NCBI GenBank assembly: GCA_920105625.2
Contig: OV050032.1
Coordinates: forward strand, 129,377,829 to 129,441,828
DNA: 64,000 nt
Direction of reading: 5' to 3'
Source of the DNA: Clusia tigrina
Taxonomy: Eukaryota > Arthropoda > Insecta > Diptera > Clusiidae
Below are positions 56,553 to 64,000 of this stretch, piece after piece. Below the pieces are notes generated by a model that saw only the letters and a program-made list of their open reading frames with translations, had not been told where the DNA came from and did not search any database. Position 1 is the first letter of the stretch, and each line of letters starts with the position of its first letter. The position numbers were made by a program, and so were the translations under genes.

Positions 56553-57472
56553 TAAAGGGTGTTTTTTTAGACATGTGGTTTTCAAGCAGAAATAAAATGC
56601 ATCTAATTTTATGCTATGGCCAAGAATTTAGCTTTATTAGAAAAACAAGGGTTTGCCATTATGTTTTAAAAATGATTTCGGGCAAGGGGCCGCCGCGACT
56701 GCCTCGAATAAATTCCAGCCGAGAGGCGCAATTTTCGACCACTTTTTGCAGCAATTGGGGCCGTATGTCAGCAATAACGCACCGAATATTCTCTTTCAAG
56801 GCGTCAATCGTCTCGGGCTTATCTGCGTAGACAAGCTACTTCACATAACCCCACAAAAAATAGTCCTGCGGTGCTACATTGCACGATCTTGGAGCCCACG
56901 CCACAGGCCCACGACGCGAGATAATGCGCTCACCAAAAGTTTCCTTCAATAAATTGATTGTTTCGTTGGCTGTATGGCATGTAGCGCCGTCTTGTTGGAA
57001 CCATCAACATCCTCCAATTCAGGCACGAAAAAGTCATTAATCATGACTCTATAGCGTTCCCCATTGACTGTAACAGTATGGCAGGCTTCATTTTTGAAGA
57101 AATATGGACCAATAATTTCCTCTGCCCACAGAGCAGACAAAATAGTGACTTTTTGAGGATGTAACGGCGTCCGAACCATGGCTTGTGGATTATCGTCATT
57201 CCAAATGGGACAATTTTTCTTACTAAGGTACCCATTCAATCAAAAGTGAGCTTCATCGCTGAACAAAATTTTCTTGTGAAAATCGGGATCGGTGGCCATC
57301 TCGTTTTGGGCCCATTGACCGAACGTGCGACGCGCTTGATGGGCGTTCGGCCATAAACTTATGAAATGGCAAACCAAACTGGGCATAAATCAAGTAACAG
57401 CTGTCAAAAATACCAACTCCGAAAAAAGTATGGCCAGATTGAAAACCACACGACTAAAAAAATACCCTTTAT
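56553..57472 (-). mobile_element. Second mariner-type element, defective
   Basis: Terminal inverted repeats of about 32 bp with three mismatches: the left end starts AAAGGGTGTTTTTTTAGACA, the right end read in reverse starts AAAGGGTATTTTTTTAGTCG, and both continue GTGGTTTTCAA. Both ends are flanked by TA. This family differs from the mariner at 31472. The element is only 920 bp and carries a broken transposase. Confidence 0.85.
56850..57290 (-). pseudogene. Mariner-type transposase remnant
   Basis: On the minus strand FSDEAHF-stop-LNGYLSKKNCPIWNDDNPQ marks the first catalytic Asp region, with a TGA in the motif. The open part 57239-56946 contains ILSALWAEEIIGPYFFK and VNGERYRVMINDFFVPEL. After a break, RSCNVAPQDYFLWGYVK at about 56880 shows the third catalytic site with Asn in place of Asp. 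The N-terminal DNA-binding half is absent. Confidence 0.8.
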
Positions 57473-57710
57473 AATAAAATATTTAAAAAAGAGACAAAAT
57501 ACTAAATTAGTAAATCGCTGAATTAGGATATCTATGTAATTAAGAGTATAAACACATTTCTTATAATTAAAAAAAAATCACCCATTGGACATATAAAATA
57601 GAAACAATTTTAAGTGAAATAGAAGAAATATAATCTATTTATAAAAAAGAGCAGACAACATTTATGAAGAAAGCACAGACAAAACAAGTTTACCTACCAC
57701 TAAAATTGCT

Positions 57711-57875
57711 CTGAATTCCAAAATAGAAGTCGTATTAATATTATTGAATGACAAGTTAAGCACATCAAAAACAATACCTGATTTTTATTTGGAAACAGCT
57801 ACAAAAGCAATCCCAGTGTTTGAGGGAAATAGCAAACAATTGACCGCATTCGTTACCACAGTGCAAAATTGCTAA
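57711..57875 (+). pseudogene. Ty3/gypsy gag-like scrap
   Basis: A 54-codon run ending PVFEGNSKQLTAFVTTVQN and a stop resembles the start of the capsid core of gypsy Gag proteins. Further capsid-like text (IGTAVIPTTLKKLSNKI, about 57928-57980, and TANSAK, LLATEHFHNRVSRQ to 58090) follows in other frames. No LTR or pol accompanies it. Confidence 0.4.
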
Positions 57876-58246
57876 TACTAGAATATATCTTTTATGCAAA
57901 AACAAGCGATAAAGTCACAACTGCTATTGGAACAGCAGTCATACCAACTACTTTAAAGAAACTATCAAACAAGATTAGAAAAAGCATATAAAACTACGCA
58001 TACAGTGAGACAGCTAACTGCAAACAGCGCTAAATAATTGCTTGCAACAGAGCATTTCCACAACAGAGTTTCGAGACAAGATATTAATCTAATTGGTATT
58101 TTAACTGAATTACAAATTGGTGAACTTACAAATCCATACAAATTTTTATTTTTTTTGTTTAAATTAAATTTTTTCATAGTATATTCTTAAGAGATTGACA
58201 ATTGTATTCAAATCCTAACATTAATAATGTAATATATATATATTAT

Positions 58247-59636
58247 AAGTCAGTCACCGACTGACACTCGTGCCTACTAGTCGTGTTTTCTTTGATTTAT
58301 TGCTATAGTCGCAAAGTGTTTATTTTTTCATTATTTTTCTGTGCTTTTCTTTTTTATTTCGGTTTTCTCCACAATAAGTGCTTCAATTCGACACATACAT
58401 ATACTGAGAGTATTTACCCCTCGAGAATGGCCAGCCGGCCCCCTGACCTCAGCAATAACCGGTTCGCCGATCTTGCTGAAGTAACCAATAAAAGAAAACT
58501 CAAACTTGCAAAAAATGCAAAAATTGACATCTACCCAGACCTTCCGCAAATTAAGCAACCTGATCCAAAATTTATTATAGTCCAATCAACTGACGACAAA
58601 AAACCTTTATCACATTACTCGTGCTTTGCGGTTAACAAATCCCTAAACCTAATTAGTAAGGAAATATTATCTATTTCTGAACTGCGAGACGAAATTTGTT
58701 GCTTTTGGTGAATAACAAAATTGTCGCCAAGAAATTCATTGCCACGAAACAACTACATGGCTTATGTTCAATATCAGCCAAATACCACGAAAATCTAAAT
58801 TCAACAAAAGGCACAATTTATGCGCCATTCCTTAATAATATTCCTGAGGCAGAAATAATTGAAGAGCTGAGCTCTAAAGGTGTTTCAAATGTATTTAAAT
58901 TCAAAAAAAATATTAATGGTGAAATGGTTCCAAGTGGTGTAGTTCTATTAACATTCCATCTCTACAATTTACCAGAAAAATAGATATAGCTTGGAGAAGA
59001 ATGGTGATTAGACCTTATATTCCCAGTCCCATGCGTTGTAAGCATTGTCAATTGCTTGGCCATACAGCTAAATTTTGCAAACGGTCCCCTTCATGTGTAC
59101 AATGCAACTTGCCCCCTCATTCCCCATTACCATGCACACGCACCTACTGTGCAAATTGTGCAGCAGAGCACCCGGCTTCTTCATTTGAATGCACTAAATT
59201 CATACAAGCTAAAGAAATTTTAAAATTAAAAATCAACAACAAATGTTCAACCACTCAAACCAACTCAACTTTTTCAATAAACGATTCGCGCAATAGCCCA
59301 AACACAGTAATCAACCAAATCTCTCCCTCCTCTACTCTTTCACCTGAAAGCAACTATTTAAATCAACCTTTATTAAAATCTACTCCGAATACTTCCTCAT
59401 TTACTCTTGCACACAAAAACAAATCCAACAACCCACCTCTCTTAACCCCCTCAAATATTTCCACTACTTCTCAATCAACTAACACTCTCCCTCACTCTCT
59501 AATACCCATCTCAAATAACACCGCTGACCTTCACATATTTCACCCTACAGTCAACATTTCAGACGATGTAGAATCAAGCAACATAAACCAAACTTACAAC
59601 AGTAACACTAACTCTGAATCAGATTCTTAATACATT
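58247..59636 (+). mobile_element. I-like non-LTR element, 5' part, cut by a gypsy insertion
   Basis: A leader starting near CAGTCACCGACTGACACTCG (58250) is followed by an ORF1 with three zinc knuckles. The element stops at 59636, where the 5' LTR of a gypsy element begins. ORF2 is not in the window and may lie beyond that gypsy copy. Confidence 0.7.
58427..59630 (+). pseudogene. I-like ORF1 (gag-like protein), two frameshifts
   Basis: Starts MASRPPDLSNNRFADL at 58427. Frame changes at about 58703 and in an A-run at about 58976 split it into 58427-58711, 58696-58983 and about 58975-59630. The middle part has the RNA-recognition-like core. The last part has three zinc knuckles, CKHCQLLGHTAKFC, CVQCNLPPHSPLPC and CANCAAEHPASSFEC. 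A long Ser/Thr/Asn/Pro-rich tail then runs to the stop at 59628-59630. The knuckle arrangement and the tail suit I-clade ORF1; a Jockey-type element is the alternative. Confidence 0.75.
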
Positions 59637-60141
59637 TGTTGTGAGCTAGAATCAAGCTGCCTGCGCGTAGTGTCTCACATCATCGACTCCTAACAGATGC
59701 CACACATTCTGTGTGATTAGCATGTGTTAAAGTTACTTAAGAAAGCACATATTTTTAGGGTGCGAGTACTTAGAATTAATATTACCTATGTAATATTTAT
59801 TATGTAAACTTTTAGGGTGCTACAGTTTTGCAGTCGAGCTACCGAAGGGCATTCAAAGTTAGAATGCACAATCAACATTTCAGATTGGCGTAGGTCAGTT
59901 GGCTTGACCAACTGACACCAATTAACAGGTGCGAAACTGGAACACCAGAAAGGTCAGTTTTTGTATTGTAATTATGAATTGTAAATAGTATATAAGAGTT
60001 AGTATTCTAAGTAATAAAGGCTGGTGATTTTAAAAACTAAAAGTGTAATGTAGTGATTTTTACAAAGAGTGATTTAGGCTTTTCAGATACACGCGCGCAG
60101 CAGAAGGACGTCCCCCGTCAAACAAGGACAATACTCCAACA
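59637..60141 (+). repeat. 5' LTR of the third gypsy copy
   Basis: 505 bp, TGTTGTGAGCTAG...ACTCCAACA, the same length as the LTRs at 30819 and 40622 read in reverse. Shared landmarks are TAACAGATGCCACACATTCTG, the GGTCAGTTGGCTTGACCAAC block and an AATAAAGG near 60014. Confidence 0.92.
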
Positions 60142-61375
60142 TTTTGGCGCAGCCGGTCTAAAGGACCTATTGGAGTAATCCCAGGGCAAGGAACCCTGAA
60201 GCAGAGAGGCATCCTGCAACGAATTCGAAGGACCTCATCGAAGGACACTGTGGAATAAAGATGACATCGGAAAAAATTTGGGTGAGTAGAGTGTATAATA
60301 GCGTAATCTAAGTAGATACTTCTGCGACCCTGAAGGCGCCGTAGCGCTGGTCAAAGAAGTTGCAACCTACAGGCGCGTTTGCGCTGTTGCACGCAGCTTT
60401 GAATGGCAACCAAACCGTATGATCGGACGGTCTATGTATGTGCATCCTAGCTGTGAGGATTTTTTTTGTAGGGGATTTGAGTTTGTTTGACGTGAGGGAC
60501 ATTTATATGGTTTATTAAGCCAATGTCATCTATATTGGAGACATTTAAATTATTTTTATATTGTTTAAATTCAGATGTTCTAAATTTAGGTTGTTTGAAA
60601 ACAAACATAGAACATTTGATTTAAATATTTGGCATTTTGAGCTTAGGGTACTAGGTAATGATATTTCGAGAAATGTTTACAACACGTGTTGTGCATCGAG
60701 TTTAAGTAGTTCGGAAACTACAATTTTGCGTAGCGACGTTAAAGTAATTTTACGTACTAAAAATACGAAGCATGCAAGCATATCATTGTGCGATAATGAA
60801 AATGCGTATGGTTCTACGGTAAAATTTTTTTCTTTGGGTGTGAATATTTTTGGCAATAATTTTGCGAAACCAAAAACTTCTTGGGAATTAGTAGAAATAT
60901 TTTAAAAACAATGCGATTTGCGTAGCAATGTTGAAGAAAACATTTAAATGCTATTATTATGTGGCGCATACGTTACGGGTTTATTTTTAAATATGGATTC
61001 AAATTTCCGGGAATGAATCAAGACACTTTTGCCGGTAAATCAAATTGCGGTTTTTACAAACATATGGCCATTGGGAGTATTAAAGATGGTGAGTGGAAAA
61101 CAAGGAGTATTTGTGAAGAAGTCAAGGACCAATTTGCTTTGATGGAAGGACTTAATGGACGCCGGTAGACAGCGGAACTTTGTGATGGAAAACAAGTATA
61201 GCAGAATATGCATATAAAGATAGAATTTACGGTGGAATGTTTTTTTTTAAAATAAATTTGTATTTATCAATAAGTAAGATGGAATAAAATATTGGGATAA
61301 GTTAATAACAAGTTTTAACAATTATTGGATTTTTATTTGTAATTGGGATACGCCATCTGTTCTGGCATTTGGGAT
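60142..61375 (+). other. Leader of the third gypsy copy
   Basis: 1.2 kb of untranslated leader that starts with the primer-binding site TGGCGCAGCCGG. The first 800 bp have counterparts in the tandem units (40618 downwards and 30815 downwards). The last 430 bp are deleted in them together with the start of gag. Plus-strand frames at 60561-60905 and 60959-61168 do not look like proteins. Confidence 0.7.
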
Positions 61376-64000
61376 ATGACGAAGGAAGCGCAAGGATTAC
61401 TGCTGAGGCAGGAGCAAATTGGCGAAGCGATTGAAGAACTGGTCCGTAATTTTAAGAAAGACGGCAGGTTACGTAAGGACGACGTGTATTACCGCAAGCG
61501 AATAACACAGTTGCAAGATCTAGGGAGAGAGTTCAACAATAATCACGGACTGTTGTTGCCTCACGCAGTTGAGTACGGCAAGGGAAAATATTTTGCGGAA
61601 AATTACGCAGACTACATAAATAGTCTGATCAACGAATGGGCAGATACATTTAGTTCTGAATTAGAGGAATTAGGACAGCAAACTGTGAGTTTGGTTTCAC
61701 CAGACGAGGAAGTAAGGAACAGATTGAAATCAATGCAGTCAGAGGTGGAACTGTTTACTGGGAAGATAGTTGACCAGTTCGAAGCGAGTACGAGCAGGGA
61801 AGAAGCTCAGGAATTGTGGAAGCAGGCGAATGCCGGAGGAGCTGTGTCACCATTAGAAGTAGTGGATCAAGCCTTTACGGCAATCCAAAGAAGAACAGAA
61901 GAAAAGTTATTCAGTTTTCATAAGAAAACAGAAGATTTGAGAGCACAAAAAGAGTATCTTGAGAAAAAGGTAAAGGAACTTTCTCAGAGATTGACGGAAA
62001 CAGAGGAAGCAGCAACGCTGTTGGAAAAGGAGTGTGCGGAATTGAAAAAAGGACGGGCGACCAATAGGACCTCACTGAATAGGGAGAGATCGAAATCAGC
62101 ATCGGCTGGCTTTACACAGACGGTATTGACATTGCCACCGGAAGTGCGCTGGCCGGAGTATCTAACACCAGAAGGGATAAACCGAGTGGTAAAGCCCAGA
62201 TTAGTATTGAGTGAAGAGAGGGAAGCGGGATTTTTGTTTGGCGCATCTGAAATCGGTGTCAAGCCTTTTTCTCCAGGAAGTCCGGTAACTAATAAAAATA
62301 AGGGATATCCGCCAAAAGAGCCAGAAGCAGTAATGGTACAGGAAAAGCCCAATACTGTGGACAATATTTCGCCTGCACGAACAAACGATCGAGGACTAAT
62401 TAGTTTGAGTCCGTCATTGGTCAATTTCCTCTCAGATCCGGGAGAAGTGAATCTAAGAACCACCCACAAAGATAGCGCTCCAGTTTTACCGGTCATAAGT
62501 AAAACAAAAATACGCAAAATGGGTATAGAGGAGATTTCAAAGACAGTGGCCAGGCTAGTACCTGTGTTTACTGGTGCAGCTTCAGAAGATCTACGGTCAG
62601 AAGTTAACAGATTCATTCAAGGTTGTGAGCTTGCAAAGCGAAGCATAAGCCCTGATGAGTTGCAGGATTTCTTCGACTGTGTTAAGCAAAGATTATTTGG
62701 AGACGCGTACAACCTTGTGTTGCCAAAGCAATTCGCCAGTGTGGACGAGCTTTACGGTCTTATAAGGAGAACTTATCTGAAGGAGAGATCTTTGGAAGAC
62801 ATAACCCAAGAAATAAGAATCGGGAAGCAGCTGGCAAGTGAAGACATACGTGCCTTTGCCAGGCGTTTAGAGTCACTTCAGATGATGGCCCAGGAAATAA
62901 TCAGGAATAAGTACAATGGCATTGGAGATACAGCGTTATTACACGAAGTTGACGAGTCGGTGTTGACAACTTTCGTGGTGGGGCTCCGCAACTCCGTTCT
63001 AAAGATTCATATGCTGAATAGCAAAACAGGATCTCTGGAGGAATTAGTAGAAGAAGCGATTAGAGCACAAGTTCTCGTGGAACGGAGTACGACTGGGTTA
63101 GGTGAGGTACACATGTTGGAAAATAGACAGGACATGTTCACCGCCGCTGTCGTGAACAGAGATGGAAGTAATTACGTCCCAAACATATACAGGGGAGCAT
63201 ATAATCCCGGTATCTCCGACAACAGAGCCTTGAATCCGAGAAATTCGTACAGGGAGTTTGTACAGAGGGCACCCACATGTTCGTTCTGCCGTAAGCAAGG
63301 TCATACAAGGGATGAGTGCATTACACGCAAAAACACGCCCTATTGTATGGAGTGCCAAACATATGGTCATGAGGCAAGTAGACAGTGCCATGGAGACACA
63401 GAATGGAATCCGGGTAAAAGGCAGCCAGCTACGAGGCGCCCGGTTCCACCCTTGAGGGACAGCAGGGGTAACTTCAGTAGTCCCCAAGTAAATTCAACAG
63501 AAGGAATTAACCAAGGAAGAAATCCTTTCAAAACTGGGAGTGGTCAGCAGCAACCAAATTGGAATTCCAAAAGTGAACCAAAAATACGCAACACCCAACA
63601 GGGGTTGAGATGCTTCTCATGTGGACAGATGGGACATCGGGCAGCAGAATGCAGGGATAGACAATCCCAAAAAAAGGAACCAGGGAAACTTCCAGCGGCC
63701 CAGTCGAGGCCAGTAGACTGGAAAGCCAAAAGAAAGAGAGTAATAATAAGGCCGGAAATACGTGGGACTAGTAATGTAGGAACTACAGTCCAGGAGAAGG
63801 AGGAGCAGGAGGCTCTCCAGTATCACGAAGAGTTAGGGAATGGATACACGTCCATATTGGGAACAAAAGGAGGTTGCTTCGCTATGAGCAGGATAGGTGA
63901 TGCCTTCATCGAGATACCCTGCAAGGAATCAGCTAGTGGAAAGCTAGTGCTATTAGTAGATTCAGGGGCGGACACTAGCCTCGTAAAATCTAGTGTTTTA
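61376..64000 (+). CDS. Gag-protease (start of Gag-Pol) of the gypsy element, open to the window end
   Basis: From the ATG at 61376 I read 875 codons without a stop. The N-terminal domain (residues 1-150) is helical and absent from the tandem copies. A coiled coil follows at about 185-225 (KKVKELSQRLTETEEAATLL), then a Pro/Ser-rich linker and the capsid-like core at about 380-560. Three zinc knuckles come next: CSFCRKQGHTRDEC, CMECQTYGHEASRQC and CFSCGQMGHRAAEC (about residues 638-760). The protease active site LLVDSGADTSLVKSSVL is at the very end. Gag and protease share one frame with no stop or shift between them. RT and integrase should continue past 64000. Confidence 0.9.
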   Translation, partial: MTKEAQGLLLRQEQIGEAIEELVRNFKKDGRLRKDDVYYRKRITQLQDLGREFNNNHGLLLPHAVEYGKGKYFAENYADYINSLINEWADTFSSELEELGQQTVSLVSPDEEVRNRLKSMQSEVELFTGKIVDQFEASTSREEAQELWKQANAGGAVSPLEVVDQAFTAIQRRTEEKLFSFHKKTEDLRAQKEYLEKKVKELSQRLTETEEAATLLEKECAELKKGRATNRTSLNRERSKSASAGFTQTVLTLPPEVRWPEYLTPEGINRVVKPRLVLSEEREAGFLFGASEIGVKPFSPGSPVTNKNKGYPPKEPEAVMVQEKPNTVDNISPARTNDRGLISLSPSLVNFLSDPGEVNLRTTHKDSAPVLPVISKTKIRKMGIEEISKTVARLVPVFTGAASEDLRSEVNRFIQGCELAKRSISPDELQDFFDCVKQRLFGDAYNLVLPKQFASVDELYGLIRRTYLKERSLEDITQEIRIGKQLASEDIRAFARRLESLQMMAQEIIRNKYNGIGDTALLHEVDESVLTTFVVGLRNSVLKIHMLNSKTGSLEELVEEAIRAQVLVERSTTGLGEVHMLENRQDMFTAAVVNRDGSNYVPNIYRGAYNPGISDNRALNPRNSYREFVQRAPTCSFCRKQGHTRDECITRKNTPYCMECQTYGHEASRQCHGDTEWNPGKRQPATRRPVPPLRDSRGNFSSPQVNSTEGINQGRNPFKTGSGQQQPNWNSKSEPKIRNTQQGLRCFSCGQMGHRAAECRDRQSQKKEPGKLPAAQSRPVDWKAKRKRVIIRPEIRGTSNVGTTVQEKEEQEALQYHEELGNGYTSILGTKGGCFAMSRIGDAFIEIPCKESASGKLVLLVDSGADTSLVKSSVL

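Larger units (their letters stand above)
59637..64000 (+). mobile_element. Third copy of gypsy family G, plus strand, runs off the window
   Basis: 5' LTR 59637-60141, primer-binding site 60145-60156, leader to 61375, and a single gag-protease frame to the window edge. It is related to the units at 22832-42409 over LTR, leader, gag and protease but is clearly diverged, and it lacks their 5' gag deletion. The left flank CATT (59633-59636) should be repeated after its 3' LTR outside the window. Confidence 0.9.

Noticed and set aside
61984..62616. Minus-strand frame of 210 codons at the right end
   Set aside because: It lies antisense to the long plus-strand gag frame, which has coiled-coil and zinc-knuckle evidence.

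Overview
This is a repeat-dense stretch of insect nuclear DNA, most likely from a higher fly (Diptera: Brachycera). The evidence is the mix of element families: R1-like, LOA-like, Jockey-like and I-like non-LTR retrotransposons, env-bearing and env-less Ty3/gypsy elements, BEL/Pao, mariner, a Transib-type (RAG1-related) transposase and a DINE-1/INE-1-like interspersed repeat, all in an AT-rich background. A tephritid-like fly would fit, but that is a guess. I found no convincing host gene, rRNA, functional tRNA or CRISPR array. Almost every coding region belongs to a mobile element and nearly all are broken.

Layout, left to right. 1-4545: decayed R1-like element, followed by an R1 scrap, a mariner end and a tRNA-derived SINE. 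5820-6850: 3' part of a second R1-like element. 6854-9845: decayed LOA-like element with a 484-bp foreign insert. 9846-18480: relic of an errantivirus-type gypsy element (pol, env, 3' LTR) whose env is split at 12022/16930 by a 4.9-kb Jockey-like element lying on the minus strand. 18481-19300: internally deleted R1 derivative. 19301-22831: AT-rich, with a short BEL-type LTR, a candidate MITE with long terminal inverted repeats (20540-21079) and a 166-bp repeat shared with 42616.

22832-42409: a complete env-less Ty3/gypsy element on the minus strand (22832-31323, 4-bp target duplication) followed by a mariner. Most of this has been duplicated in tandem (unit 1: 23739-32608; unit 2: 32609-42409). 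Unit 2 also carries a 928-bp insertion of 76-bp tandem repeats in its reverse transcriptase. A third, diverged copy of the same gypsy family enters on the plus strand at 59637 and keeps an open gag-protease frame to the window end.

42410-48410: decayed BEL/Pao element. 48474-55262: Transib-like transposase relic on the minus strand, split by a DINE-like repeat (flanked by GTTTT), which is itself split by a 3.6-kb LTR retrotransposon (49019-52617, GTAT target duplication). This three-level nest gives a relative order of insertions. 55263-59636: AT-rich DNA with a second mariner-type element, a gag scrap and an I-like ORF1, truncated by the third gypsy copy. The window is best read as a layered record of insertions, deletions and one recent tandem duplication, not as a set of cooperating genes.
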